From an uncultured Lachnospiraceae bacterium (GTDB lineage Bacteria > Bacillota > Clostridia > Lachnospirales > Lachnospiraceae), in contig CALYSH010000016.1 of assembly GCA_945485625.1 (NCBI GenBank), positions 1-13,225 on the forward strand: a stretch of 13,225 nt of DNA, given 5' to 3'. Every line of letters starts with the position of its first letter. Within the stretch, counting starts at the first letter, position 1. Shown here piece by piece: positions 1 through 7,563 of this stretch. The position numbers and the translations under genes are program-made. Under the pieces are notes generated by a model. That model was not told the origin of the DNA. It worked only from the letters and a program-made list of their open reading frames with translations, and did no database searches.

Positions 1-2
1 AA

Positions 3-2747
3 CAGATTAAAAACATTACTCAACAGATGAAAACGCTGGATTCCGCGCTTCAAAAGTCTGCTTCTGAATTTGATGATTTAACAACCGAAGAAGATAAAAA
101 CGCTAAAAAAACGGATACTCTTAAACAAAAAATTGCGCTTCAGTCTGATCAGCTGAAAAAACAAAGTGAAATGCTGGAATCCGCTAGAAAAAAATTCGGG
201 GAAAACAGCACCGAGGCGCAGAAATGGGAAGAAATTGTAAACCGTTCTCAAACAACACTTAACAACTTAAACCAAGAGCTTTTCGACACACAGAACAGCC
301 TTTTAAAAACCAGCGAAAAATTTAAAGAAGCTGGCGAAAATTTGAAAGCTACCGGAGATAAAATATCCTCTATTGGCAAAACGCTTACAAAATCAATCAC
401 TTTGCCCATTGCAGGAGCTGCCGTAGCATCTTTTAAATATGCTTCTGATTTAGAAGAAAATATCAACAAAACAGATGTAGCCTTTGGGAATAACGCTGAT
501 GAAGTAAAAAAATGGTCAAAAACAACACTTGAACGTTTTGGGCTTGCTCAAAGCACTGCCCTTGAAATGGCGGCAACGTGGGGCGATATGGGGACGTCAA
601 TGGACTTGCCTCTTGATACCGCAACTGAAATGTCAAAAACCCTTGTAGGGCTTGCAGCTGATATGGCCTCGTTTAAAAACATTTCAGTAGAACGTGCACA
701 AACCGCTTTAAACGCCGTATACACTGGAGAAACTGAAAGCCTTAAGGCTTTGGGCGTTGTCATGACGGAAACGAACCTTAAAGAGTACGCCATGACAAAG
801 GGCATTACTAAATCATATTCAGAAATGTCACAAGCCGAAAAAGTGGCGTTGCGGTATGAATATGTATTGGAAAAGACTGCAAATGCACAAGGCGATTTTG
901 ACAGGACTTCAGACGGCGCGGCGAATCAGATGAGAATCACTCAAGAATCCGTTAAGGAGCTTGCTGCCGAGTTTGGACAAGAACTTCTCCCAATAGGCGC
1001 GGAGGTTTTGAAAAATTTAAATGCGCTTCTTAAGTCGTTTAGCGAATTGGACGATAACACCAAAAGTACCATTATTCGCATTGGGCTTTTTGCTGCTGCA
1101 TTAGGACCCGTTGTTTCTATTACTGGGAAAACAATAAATGGCATCGGCAAAATGTCGGAAGGGATTTCGAAACTCACACAAAAAATAGATGCTGCAAATC
1201 CTAAAATCAAATCATTAACCTCATTTATTGCCAAAAATTCTCTTGAGTTTGGACTTTTAGGAATTGCCGCTGGTGGACTTGCTATTAGCTTTACAGGGAT
1301 AACAGATGCAATCAATAAAACAATTCAACCTACTAAAGATTTGGCAGATGCTTTTGCTAACTCTGCTCCTGATTTAGAAACATACAACGATTATATTTCT
1401 TCTGTAAACAGCGCGCTAAGCGATTTTGACTTATTTTCGACATCTGCTGGCGATGCTATCAATAACTACAGTGATAAAATCGACAATGCGACAGATAACA
1501 TACATAATATTATTAGTACTGCATCAGCTGAATCCAGGCTCATGACTGAATCCGAGTATGAAGAAATTCAAAATTTAATCGGTATAATTGACGATTATAC
1601 AGAAAAGAAGCTTGATGCCTACAAGGAGCAGCAAAATGTTGTTGCATCTTTGGCGGAAACCGAAGATCAAATGACAAAAGAACGTTCGGCAGAGCTTATC
1701 AAAGCAGCAGAAGAAGCCAGAGATCAAACAATTGCAATAGCAAATGAAAAATATACATCGTTGATTGCAGAAGCGGAACAGATGTATGCAGCGGGCACAA
1801 TCGAGGAAAAAGCGTATGATGAAATGCGTAAAAAGGCATATGATACGTTCCAGCAACAGAAAAAGGACGCGGATACTGAATTTGCCAATACGAATGCAAT
1901 CATATCCGAAAAATTTTTTGAACAGCAGGTTTTATCAGACGTCAACGTAAAGCAGTGGAAAGATTATTTTGCAGCTTTGGATATGGCACAATCAGATCAC
2001 GAAAACCGCGTTGCAGAAATTCGGCAAAGAGAACGAGAAGGTTTTATATCACACGAACAAGCAGAAGCCGAAATTATGGCGTCATCTGAAAAAATAGCCA
2101 ATGACCGTGATGCCTTATTGCGTCAAATGGTTTCCGAGGGTGCTGATGCATGGGACGAAGATACACAAAATATGGTGTCATACTGGTTGACAATGGCATC
2201 TAATACTGAATTATATGGGGGAAAGGTAACTGACAAGGAAAAAGCTTTTGTTTTGGATTTTGGGAAAATTATGGACACGCTCCCTGGTGATATGAAAGAA
2301 GCCGGAAAAAATGCAATGTTAGGGTTCCTTGATGAAGTTAAAGCAGAAACTCCATCAATTTTAAGTGCGGCTTCAGGAATTGCAGGAGGGTTCATTAATA
2401 CGATAAAAAACATTTTCGGAATCCATTCCCCGTCTCGTGTTATGAAAGAAATTGCTAAAAACACATGGGCGGGGTGGAAAATTGAAACAGACTATGAATC
2501 AAAAACAATTGATAAACAGGCTCAAAGTGTCGCCCGTGGGATTCAAAAATCTTTCGTCTCTGCTTTTAGTATGGCGCATTACGGAAGTGGCTCTCAGTCA
2601 TCCCAAAACTCAGCCTCAAAATCTTCTCTAGGTCCTACCCTTAACCAAACAAATAACTTCTATTCGCCGAAAGCCCTTTCGCCTGCAGAAACAGCAAGAC
2701 TAAACCGAAATAATGTCCGGGCAACGATCCGGGCGCTGGGAGGTTGA
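3..2747 (+). CDS. Phage tail tape measure protein (5' end missing)
   Basis: This is the tape measure protein: it sets tail length during assembly and lines the tail tube. The frame is open from the first bases of the window (eight sense codons precede the first ATG at 27), so the true start lies upstream; I do not take ATG 27 as the start. The visible 914 codons begin with a charged, Lys/Glu/Gln-rich coiled coil (about nt 30-340). A family-typical segment follows at about nt 385-470, containing ITLPIAGAAVASFKYASDLE. Two hydrophobic stretches lie at about nt 1075-1130 and 1250-1310, and a second long coiled coil rich in Ala/Glu at about nt 1590-2130. The C-terminal hallmark GIHSPSRVMKE is at nt 2416-2448, followed by a Ser/Gln-rich tail. 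The distal tail gene follows directly, as expected for a siphovirus tail module. The gene is visibly more AT-rich than the replication genes downstream. Family identification is firm; the full length is unknown. Confidence 0.93.
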   Translation, partial: QIKNITQQMKTLDSALQKSASEFDDLTTEEDKNAKKTDTLKQKIALQSDQLKKQSEMLESARKKFGENSTEAQKWEEIVNRSQTTLNNLNQELFDTQNSLLKTSEKFKEAGENLKATGDKISSIGKTLTKSITLPIAGAAVASFKYASDLEENINKTDVAFGNNADEVKKWSKTTLERFGLAQSTALEMAATWGDMGTSMDLPLDTATEMSKTLVGLAADMASFKNISVERAQTALNAVYTGETESLKALGVVMTETNLKEYAMTKGITKSYSEMSQAEKVALRYEYVLEKTANAQGDFDRTSDGAANQMRITQESVKELAAEFGQELLPIGAEVLKNLNALLKSFSELDDNTKSTIIRIGLFAAALGPVVSITGKTINGIGKMSEGISKLTQKIDAANPKIKSLTSFIAKNSLEFGLLGIAAGGLAISFTGITDAINKTIQPTKDLADAFANSAPDLETYNDYISSVNSALSDFDLFSTSAGDAINNYSDKIDNATDNIHNIISTASAESRLMTESEYEEIQNLIGIIDDYTEKKLDAYKEQQNVVASLAETEDQMTKERSAELIKAAEEARDQTIAIANEKYTSLIAEAEQMYAAGTIEEKAYDEMRKKAYDTFQQQKKDADTEFANTNAIISEKFFEQQVLSDVNVKQWKDYFAALDMAQSDHENRVAEIRQREREGFISHEQAEAEIMASSEKIANDRDALLRQMVSEGADAWDEDTQNMVSYWLTMASNTELYGGKVTDKEKAFVLDFGKIMDTLPGDMKEAGKNAMLGFLDEVKAETPSILSAASGIAGGFINTIKNIFGIHSPSRVMKEIAKNTWAGWKIETDYESKTIDKQAQSVARGIQKSFVSAFSMAHYGSGSQSSQNSASKSSLGPTLNQTNNFYSPKALSPAETARLNRNNVRATIRALGG

Positions 2748-2751
2748 CCAA

Positions 2752-3588
2752 ATGAAAATTATCTGCACAAACTCCAAGGGGGACAACCTTACCGTTCAGT
2801 ATGCATTCCCTTACTACTATGTTTCTTGTGATGGGCTGATGACGTATAATACCGACATTGCTACAGCAACCCCATACATTCCCGGTGAAATTTATCAAGG
2901 TTCTCATAATCCAAAGAGGAACCTCGTTTTAACTTTTGCAGTACGGCATAGGGACTATTGGAATGTACGCGATCTTGTATTTTCAGTGTTTTCCAACAAC
3001 GGGATATTCATCTGGTATCCTGATACCGGTGAGGCTAGGTCTATAGAATATTACACGGAAAGCGTGTCTTGGAGTGACCCGAACAGCCGGGGATTCCGGT
3101 ACTGTACGGTCTCTCTGATATGTCCATATCCATTTTTCAGCGGGGAAACTATAACGGTTAATATGTCTTATTGGACAAACAATATTCTGCTTCCAGGCGT
3201 ATTTCAGCCATTTACATTGGGTGATAGAATCTCCAAACAAATTATCGAAATTGAAAATTTGCAGCCTATTTCAATTGGCTATACGGTAACCTTTACCGCG
3301 AACAATGGAGATGTATCAAATCCGTCGCTGGAAAATATAACGACCGGGGAATCGTTTATTCTTGATGTAGCAATGGCAAGTGGTTCTGTTGTAAAAGTCT
3401 GTACGGTAAACGGTAGAAAGCGGGTATGGTCTCCAGAAGGCCCACAGCTACCAAACCCATGGGACTATGAATTAAATAACTGGTGGCAAATTGCACCGGG
3501 AATAAACCAAATTCGATACGATGCGTACAGCGGCGTGGGAAACCTTGATGTATCAATCGAATACGCACAGCTTTACATTGGAGGATAA
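2752..3588 (+). CDS. Distal tail protein (Dit-like, phage tail family)
   Basis: A 278-aa protein of the distal tail (Dit) type, which forms the hub ring joining the tail tube to the baseplate or tip. The start is ATG 2752, because GGGAGG at 2738-2743 sits 8 nt before it. The upstream in-frame ATG at 2713 lies inside the tape measure gene and has no comparable site. The N-terminal half is beta-rich with the family pattern (NPKRNLVLTFAVRHRDYWNVRDLV, then a Phe/Tyr-rich strand region and YPFFSG near residue 128); the C-terminal half ends in a galectin-like region closing with WWQIAPGINQIRYDA. Position between tape measure and a Gp37-like protein is the usual Dit slot. The assignment rests on position plus this sequence pattern; details of the C-terminal domain are inference. 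Confidence 0.8.
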   Translation: MKIICTNSKGDNLTVQYAFPYYYVSCDGLMTYNTDIATATPYIPGEIYQGSHNPKRNLVLTFAVRHRDYWNVRDLVFSVFSNNGIFIWYPDTGEARSIEYYTESVSWSDPNSRGFRYCTVSLICPYPFFSGETITVNMSYWTNNILLPGVFQPFTLGDRISKQIIEIENLQPISIGYTVTFTANNGDVSNPSLENITTGESFILDVAMASGSVVKVCTVNGRKRVWSPEGPQLPNPWDYELNNWWQIAPGINQIRYDAYSGVGNLDVSIEYAQLYIGG

Positions 3589-3591
3589 CAA

Positions 3592-4575
3592 ATGGAAGTA
3601 TATATTTTACAGCAGAATGAAGATACTCCCCTCATTGTAGATGACTTCATTTCGCTCCGATGGCGGCGCAAGTATTATGATATTGGAGAGTTTGAACTTC
3701 ATCTTGTAAACAACCGGAAAAACTTGGAGTATGTAACTCGTGAACTTGAACCGTTGGTCTATTTCGTCGGTTCTGTTGAGCGGGGCGTCGTGAATTACGT
3801 CCAGGTCAACCGCGATGAAATTGTCCTGTCAGGCAGGATGGAATCAGGTATCATGAAAAAATGTGTCATATGCGGCAAAACAGCAACCAATACCGAAGAA
3901 ATGCTTGGGATTTTATGGTGGACATGGGACACTTCGAACAGAAAGTGGCATATTTTATGCGAAAAGGATGAAGCGTACATTACAGTAGAATATTTCTATG
4001 AAACACAGGAGGATGTAATTGTCAAGTACGCCAAGAGCAAGAGCCTCGGTTTTTATGTAATCGGAAACGATATTTACATCTACCGTGGCACAGATAAAAG
4101 TATTTCCCAGAAAACGGTCACACCTGTCGTGTTTGAAAATGACGACCTGGATTCCCCAGTCTGGACAATTTCTACCGAAAATTATTATGACAAGGCAATT
4201 GCCGTGGGGAAAAACACAAATGACGAGGTCGCTGAAACAAGGTTCGGCGATGGGAGCCGGCAGCTCTTTGTTGACTGTCAAAGCACAAGGAAAGACGAAA
4301 ATCAAACGGCGTCGGAATATGAGGCAGTATTGAAGCAGTTGGGATATATGCAGCTTGGCAAACACAAGCTGACAGATTCATTCGAGGCTTCTGTTTCACC
4401 ATCTGCCCGATGGACATATGGAAAAGATTATACCCTTGGGGATATTGTGACGCTTCAGATGCGGGACTGGGGAAAATCAGAAAATTTTAGAGTGACTGAG
4501 GTAGAGGAAGTATGGGAAAACGGCATTTACTCTGTTTATCCTACTTTCGGAGACCCTCTTCCGGAAACACTGTAG
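3592..4575 (+). CDS. Siphovirus ReqiPepy6 Gp37-like tail protein
   Basis: A 327-aa tail-tip/baseplate protein of the Gp37-like family, which often follows Dit in phages of Gram-positive hosts and occupies the tail-associated-lysin (Tal) position. The N-terminus has the family pattern of a short strand and a disordered segment, then FISLRWRRKYYDIGEFELHL (about residues 19-38). Near the C-terminus the diagnostic YGKDYTLGDIVTL is at residues 276-288. The start ATG 3592 has GGAGG at 3580-3584, seven bases upstream and overlapping the end of the previous gene. An unusual CVIC pair at residues 91-94 with a further Cys at 123 sits where I recall relatives having no cysteines. I see no peptidase motif, so any lytic role is not supported here. 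Confidence 0.8.
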   Translation: MEVYILQQNEDTPLIVDDFISLRWRRKYYDIGEFELHLVNNRKNLEYVTRELEPLVYFVGSVERGVVNYVQVNRDEIVLSGRMESGIMKKCVICGKTATNTEEMLGILWWTWDTSNRKWHILCEKDEAYITVEYFYETQEDVIVKYAKSKSLGFYVIGNDIYIYRGTDKSISQKTVTPVVFENDDLDSPVWTISTENYYDKAIAVGKNTNDEVAETRFGDGSRQLFVDCQSTRKDENQTASEYEAVLKQLGYMQLGKHKLTDSFEASVSPSARWTYGKDYTLGDIVTLQMRDWGKSENFRVTEVEEVWENGIYSVYPTFGDPLPETL

Positions 4576-4586
4576 GAGGTAAATAA

Positions 4587-5441
4587 ATGGCAGAACAATA
4601 TGGATATTTTAACGGTATTGAATACGGCGAGGAATTTGTTGCTCTCGTCAATAAGACTCTCGTAAAAACTGGTGTGTTTTATGATGGTCTCACTTGCAGA
4701 GGAAGCGGAATGAACGTTATCGTTTCAGAAGGCTCTGCGAACGTTACTGGATTCCTCTACAACAATAGTGATGATTTGACCTTGTCAATTGACACGGCTC
4801 ACGCATCGCTCCCCCGAAAAGACAGCATTATGATACGGCATGATATCACCAACCGCAGAATCAATGCCGTTGTTGTAAAAGGTACACCGCAGTCCAACCC
4901 AGTAGCACCGGCACCAGTAAGAAGCACGACCTATTTCGACTTAAAAATCGCAGAGGTTTTGATTCCCGGTGGTGCATCCTCTGTCGGAACAATAACCGAC
5001 ACAAGAGCAGATGAAACCGTGTGTGGCCTTGTAACTGGCTATGATACCGCAGATATTGCTGGTATTGTCAATAGGCTCGTAACTTTGGAAAATCGTGATT
5101 ACATTGTCGAGCAAGGCACAAACGGCGTTTGGTATTACCGCAAGTGGAACAGCGGCATCGCTGAATGTTGGACCTGCACAAACTTTACTTTTTCTAACAA
5201 TCAGCTGTGGGTTAGTCCGTGGTGCTATATCTCAGCTGCGGCAATCAATTATCCTTTCACGTTTTCTGATGTTCCTACTTGCATTTTTGAGAAAAGCGAT
5301 TACAGCTCTCTCTCGTTGCTGACTATGGCGGCAAACGGAACTGCTTCTGCAACTCCTCAGTTTAGACTTGTACGACCGAGTGCGTTCAGCGCAAACGTGA
5401 CAATCAAGCTTTCAATTAACGCCGTTGGTCGGTTTAGGTGA
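4587..5441 (+). CDS. Tail fibre / receptor-binding protein
   Basis: A 284-aa protein of two parts. Residues 1 to about 145 resemble the N-terminal attachment domain of baseplate or fibre proteins in Firmicute phages (starting MAEQYGYFNGIEYGEEF, with an ITDTRADETVCGLV end of domain). A short helical linker (residues 153-170) may trimerise. The C-terminal head, from about 172, begins IVEQGTNGVWYYRKWNSGIA, a module seen in many unrelated gut-phage fibres, and is rich in Trp, Cys, Ser and Thr. The start is fixed by TAGGAGGT overlapping the previous stop. By position (after Gp37-like, before lysis) and architecture it should bind the host surface; the receptor cannot be read from the sequence. There is no collagen-like repeat or glycosidase motif. 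Confidence 0.72.
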   Translation: MAEQYGYFNGIEYGEEFVALVNKTLVKTGVFYDGLTCRGSGMNVIVSEGSANVTGFLYNNSDDLTLSIDTAHASLPRKDSIMIRHDITNRRINAVVVKGTPQSNPVAPAPVRSTTYFDLKIAEVLIPGGASSVGTITDTRADETVCGLVTGYDTADIAGIVNRLVTLENRDYIVEQGTNGVWYYRKWNSGIAECWTCTNFTFSNNQLWVSPWCYISAAAINYPFTFSDVPTCIFEKSDYSSLSLLTMAANGTASATPQFRLVRPSAFSANVTIKLSINAVGRFR

Positions 5442-5445
5442 AAAA

Positions 5446-5835
5446 ATGGAAGAGAACGAAAAAATGTTAATCGAAACAGTTCAGCGATCCAAGTCAAACC
5501 AAAGGCGGCTGGACGAGCTGGAACGGCAGGTGGAGGAACACCACGCCCTCGGCGCACCAATTAAACTGAATGCGCTTGCGGAAAAGGTCGGCAGCCTTGA
5601 GAAGAACGTTTCTGAAATCCACAGCCTGAGCCGTTCGGTTTCAAAGCTTGCGGACAACATGGAGCGGATGCTGGAAGAGCAGCGGAAGCAGCGGGAGGAT
5701 ATAGACGCGTTAAAAAACGAGCCTGCCGAGCGTTGGAGCAGCATGAAGCGGACGGCCTTCACGACCATTGTTTCCGTGATTGCCGGGGCTTTGGCGGTCG
5801 GGTTAGTTGGAATGATTGCGAATTTTATAAAATAG
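5446..5835 (+). CDS. XhlA-like coiled-coil membrane protein (lysis cassette)
   Basis: A 129-aa protein with a long charged coiled coil (residues 1-98, with heptad-like Leu/Val spacing and many Glu/Lys/Arg) and one C-terminal membrane segment at about 105-127. This is the architecture of the haemolysin XhlA family, which in Bacillus PBSX works with a holin in host lysis. I chose ATG 5446, which has AGGTG a few bases upstream. The longer in-frame TTG start at 5425 lies inside the fibre gene. It is four bases from the fibre stop and is followed by the holin gene. The protein is longer than typical XhlA (about 70-90 aa), mainly in the coiled coil, so some other tail- or membrane-associated role is possible. 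Confidence 0.68.
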   Translation: MEENEKMLIETVQRSKSNQRRLDELERQVEEHHALGAPIKLNALAEKVGSLEKNVSEIHSLSRSVSKLADNMERMLEEQRKQREDIDALKNEPAERWSSMKRTAFTTIVSVIAGALAVGLVGMIANFIK

Positions 5836-5848
5836 GGAGGAAGCAAAA

Positions 5849-6127
5849 ATGAAAATTAACTGGAAAGTACGGCTGAAAAACCCTGTGTTTTGGGCGCAAG
5901 TAGCCGTTGCAATTGTAGCCCCTATTCTTGCAGGACTTGGGCTTGAATGGACGGATATCACCACATGGGCGGCGTTTGGAGATGCCTTATGCAGAGCAAT
6001 TGCAAATCCTGTAATTGTGGTTTCTGTAATTGTTTCCCTGTGGGGGATTATCAACGACCCAACCACAAAAGGCTTGAGCGACAGCGCACAGGCGCTTACA
6101 TATGATGTACCGAAGGGGGAAAAATAG
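5849..6127 (+). CDS. Phi LC3-type phage holin
   Basis: A 92-aa holin. The N-terminus INWKVRLKNPVFW and the C-terminus GIINDPTTKGLSDSAQALTYD (residues about 66-86) are hallmarks of the phi LC3 holin family (Phage_holin_1). Two membrane helices lie at about residues 13-32 and 51-68, with a short loop and a polar C-terminal tail. Holins of this family permeabilise the cytoplasmic membrane at the programmed time so the endolysin can reach peptidoglycan. AGGGAGG at 5834-5840 overlaps the previous stop. The endolysin gene begins just after the stop, so holin and lysin are probably made together. Confidence 0.92.
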   Translation: MKINWKVRLKNPVFWAQVAVAIVAPILAGLGLEWTDITTWAAFGDALCRAIANPVIVVSVIVSLWGIINDPTTKGLSDSAQALTYDVPKGEK

Positions 6128-6128
6128 A

Positions 6129-6800
6129 ATGAACAGCCCGTATATGGGAGATTTTAAAGTAACACAGGAATACAAAGGGGCGGGGCACGACGGCCTTGAC
6201 CTGGTAGGGCTGGATTCAAAGGAAATCCACGCCACCGTCAACGGCGTTGTCAAAGCCGCTTCGAATACAGACCCGAAAGGATTTGGGATCAATGTAAAAA
6301 TCCTGAAAGACGGTACGAATGACTATTATATATACGCCCATATGAGTGAAGTAAAAGTTAAAGTTGGTCAGCGGGTTAAAATCACCGACGTGATCGGGAT
6401 TGAAGGCTCTACCGGAAAAAGCACCGGAAGCCATTGCCACTACTGCGTAAGGACAGGGAACCGGAAGGGAAGCCACAAGGACATTTCCGCAATCAGCGGT
6501 ATTCCAAACAAGATCGGCATTTACAACGATGGGTACGTGGGGGAATACAAAGGGGCGGACAAGCCCGCCCAGCAGAAACCGACTGAAACGCAGAAGAGCG
6601 GTGTTACGACGCTAAAACCAGGCTTGTGGAACGTCAGGAATGCGCCGTCTCTGGGAGCTTCGGTTAACCGAGTGGTAAAAGGAGTACAGTCCGTAACCTA
6701 CGTTGATATTGTTCCTGAAACCAATCCACAAAAATATGGCGAACGTGATTTTTATAAACTTCGCGACGGCACTTATCTTTCGGTTAAGGCGTGTAAATAG
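6129..6800 (+). CDS. M23 metallopeptidase endolysin with SH3-like C-terminus
   Basis: A 223-aa cell-wall hydrolase. Residues 1 to about 108 form an M23 (LytM-type) zinc peptidase domain: H20 and D24 in HDGLDLV, H71 in YAHM, and H102/H104 in SHCHYCVR supply the expected zinc and catalytic positions. The family usually has a hydrophobic residue between the two last histidines and an acidic or hydrophobic residue after; here these are Cys103 and Cys106. A Pro/Gln/Thr linker (about 144-158) leads to an SH3-like wall-binding domain (about 161-223) with GLWNVRNAPSLGASVNRV. ATG 6129 is preferred over the upstream in-frame ATG 6102, which lies inside the holin gene; GGGGGA precedes 6129. No signal peptide is visible, so export should depend on the holin. 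It is predicted to cut peptide cross-bridges; the exact bond is not readable. Confidence 0.88.
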   Translation: MNSPYMGDFKVTQEYKGAGHDGLDLVGLDSKEIHATVNGVVKAASNTDPKGFGINVKILKDGTNDYYIYAHMSEVKVKVGQRVKITDVIGIEGSTGKSTGSHCHYCVRTGNRKGSHKDISAISGIPNKIGIYNDGYVGEYKGADKPAQQKPTETQKSGVTTLKPGLWNVRNAPSLGASVNRVVKGVQSVTYVDIVPETNPQKYGERDFYKLRDGTYLSVKACK

Positions 6801-6809
6801 GAAAAGAAA

Positions 6810-6840
6810 AACCCCGGAGATTTCTCCGGGGTTATTTTTT
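6810..6840 (+). terminator. Intrinsic terminator after the lysis cassette
   Basis: A perfect 10-11 bp stem (6810-6820 paired with 6823-6833, CCCCGGAGA against TCTCCGGGG) with a tiny loop is followed by ATTTTTT. It begins ten bases after the endolysin stop and ends the late tail/lysis transcript. An A-rich tract at 6802-6810 precedes it, so it could also terminate weakly on the other strand. Confidence 0.93.
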
Positions 6841-6883
6841 CTGTTCATTACTTACAAAAAATGAAATATTTTTAAAATTACTC

Positions 6884-6912
6884 TTGACATATACAATTAT
6901 ATGTTGTATATT
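6884..6912 (+). promoter_or_regulatory. Sigma-A type promoter for the repressor and early genes
   Basis: A consensus -35 box TTGACA (6884-6889) and a -10 box TATATT (6907-6912) are separated by exactly 17 bp. An A/T-rich tract at 6855-6880 could serve as an UP element. Transcription would start near 6919, about 35 bases before the repressor ATG. This is the only strong promoter I can see in the window, and it reads toward the whole early region. Confidence 0.85.
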
Positions 6913-6922
6913 ATAGTTACAA
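6891..6922 (+). promoter_or_regulatory. Predicted operator: three alternating half-sites 13 bp apart
   Basis: The half-sites ATACAA (6891-6896), TTGTAT (6904-6909) and TTACAA (6917-6922) begin exactly 13 bp apart and alternate in direction. They form two overlapping inverted repeats with 7-bp spacers, covering the promoter spacer, the -10 box and the start point. The first dyad extends to eight paired bases (6889-6896 with 6904-6911). This suits a small Cro/XRE repressor shutting off its own promoter. The sequence symmetry is seen directly; binding is inference. Confidence 0.55.
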
Positions 6923-6953
6923 CGATTCTTTGTTTGGAAAGAGAGGTGAAAAT

Positions 6954-7160
6954 ATGAATCGGCTTAAATACTACCGAGATCAAAAAGGCTTTTCGCAAAC
7001 TGACATAGCAGAAAGAATAGGGGTAAGTCAACAGGCGGTAGCAAAATGGGAAGCTGGAGAAGCAATGCCAAGGGCAGACAAACTTCCTCTTCTTGCAAAA
7101 TTGCTTAACTGCACCACCGATGAGCTGCTTGAAGAACTTCCAGCACCAGCTAATAAGTGA
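6954..7160 (+). CDS. Cro/XRE-type helix-turn-helix regulator
   Basis: A 68-aa DNA-binding protein made of a single HTH_3 (XRE/Cro) domain. The helix-turn-helix spans about residues 15-34 (QTDIAERIGVSQQAVAKWE), followed by the typical MPRADKLPLLAKLLNCTTDELL helices. There is no dimerisation, peptidase or RecA-responsive domain, so it resembles Cro or a minimal repressor more than a LexA-like CI. ATG 6954 has GAGAGGTG upstream; the TTG 24 bases earlier has none. It is the first gene after the only strong promoter, whose boxes carry inverted repeats, so autoregulation and control of the early operon are likely. No divergent partner repressor is present here. Confidence 0.85.
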   Translation: MNRLKYYRDQKGFSQTDIAERIGVSQQAVAKWEAGEAMPRADKLPLLAKLLNCTTDELLEELPAPANK

Positions 7161-7169
7161 GGTGATGAA

Positions 7170-7229
7170 ATGAAAACACAATATGTTCTTGACGGTAGGT
7201 TTCTTGTTAGTGATGAGGGAAATGTTTGA
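7170..7229 (+). CDS. Possible 19-codon ORF of unknown function
   Basis: A short ORF opens ten bases after the repressor stop, with GTGAGGTG just upstream, and encodes MKTQYVLDGRFLVSDEGNV before TGA. The good ribosome site and sensible amino acids suggest it may be translated. It may also be a remnant: the pattern of a Tyr, a Gly-Arg-Phe-Leu-Val-Ser strand and Asp-Glu-Gly-Asn-Val resembles the opening of longer phage proteins, and the codon after Val is a stop where a longer protein would continue. I cannot name a family. Confidence 0.25.
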   Translation: MKTQYVLDGRFLVSDEGNV

Positions 7230-7254
7230 AAAATAAAAAAAGGATGTGAAAGAA

Positions 7255-7518
7255 ATGAAAGAGAAAAAGCTGAAAATGCTGCGCAGGATCACCCGTCTTT
7301 TGTGCTTTGGAGGTTGGGCGGGATGCTTTGTGTTGGCAATGATGTCAGATGCAAATTCAATCGGATTTTTCCCGCTTGTAGTGTTCAGCATACTGCTTGT
7401 CTTAGCCGGGCTTGTATTTGGGATCGCGTCTTCTGAGTTGACAGAGCTGATTAAATCAGAAGAAAGCAAACTGCACGGAGATTACAGAAGATACGGGGAT
7501 AATAACGATGTTGCTTAA
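7255..7518 (+). CDS. Small two-helix membrane protein, unknown function
   Basis: An 87-aa protein with a basic N-terminus (KEKKLKMLRRITR), two predicted membrane segments (about residues 14-31 and 38-58) and a charged C-terminal tail (about 59-87). The positive-inside rule suggests both ends face the cytoplasm. ATG 7255 has AGGATG eight bases upstream; the GTG at 7246 would overlap that site. It lies directly downstream of the repressor, apparently on the same transcript and ahead of the replication genes. Small membrane proteins at this position in temperate phages are sometimes superinfection-exclusion or lysogenic-conversion proteins. That is context only, as I recognise no family. Confidence 0.7.
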   Translation: MKEKKLKMLRRITRLLCFGGWAGCFVLAMMSDANSIGFFPLVVFSILLVLAGLVFGIASSELTELIKSEESKLHGDYRRYGDNNDVA

Positions 7519-7533
7519 AGTGAAAAGAAAAAA

Positions 7534-7563
7534 GCCCCGCGAGGCGGCAACCTCGACAGGGGC
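7534..7563. promoter_or_regulatory. GC-rich hairpin before the early operon; terminator-like on the - strand
   Basis: GCCCC (7534-7538) pairs with GGGGC (7559-7563) and CGAGG (7540-7544) with CCTCG (7551-7555), leaving a six-base loop and a small internal bulge. No T-run follows on the + strand, but an A-rich tract (7520-7533) precedes it, so on the - strand the hairpin is followed by TTTTTTCTTTTC. It could stop antisense transcription from the early operon, or act on the + strand as an RNA structure in the leader of the next gene. Confidence 0.6.

Noticed and set aside
27..29. ATG 27 as the start of the tape measure gene
   Set aside because: The frame is open upstream to the window edge with family-like residues, and no ribosome site precedes this ATG.
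941..1315. A 124-codon - strand open frame inside the tape measure gene
   Set aside because: It has no family resemblance and is opposite a well-supported gene.
4587..5441. Diversity-generating retroelement target in the tail fibre
   Set aside because: The window has no reverse transcriptase gene and no template-like repeat of the fibre's 3' end.
6897..7469. A 190-codon open frame on the - strand across the promoter, repressor and membrane-protein genes
   Set aside because: It covers a clear promoter, operator array and a convincing HTH gene on the + strand. Its translation is low-complexity Phe/Ser-rich and matches no family, so it is a shadow frame.
7534..7563. Hairpin as a + strand terminator for the membrane protein gene
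   Set aside because: No T-run follows on the + strand, and the next gene has no promoter of its own that I can see, so transcription must pass through.
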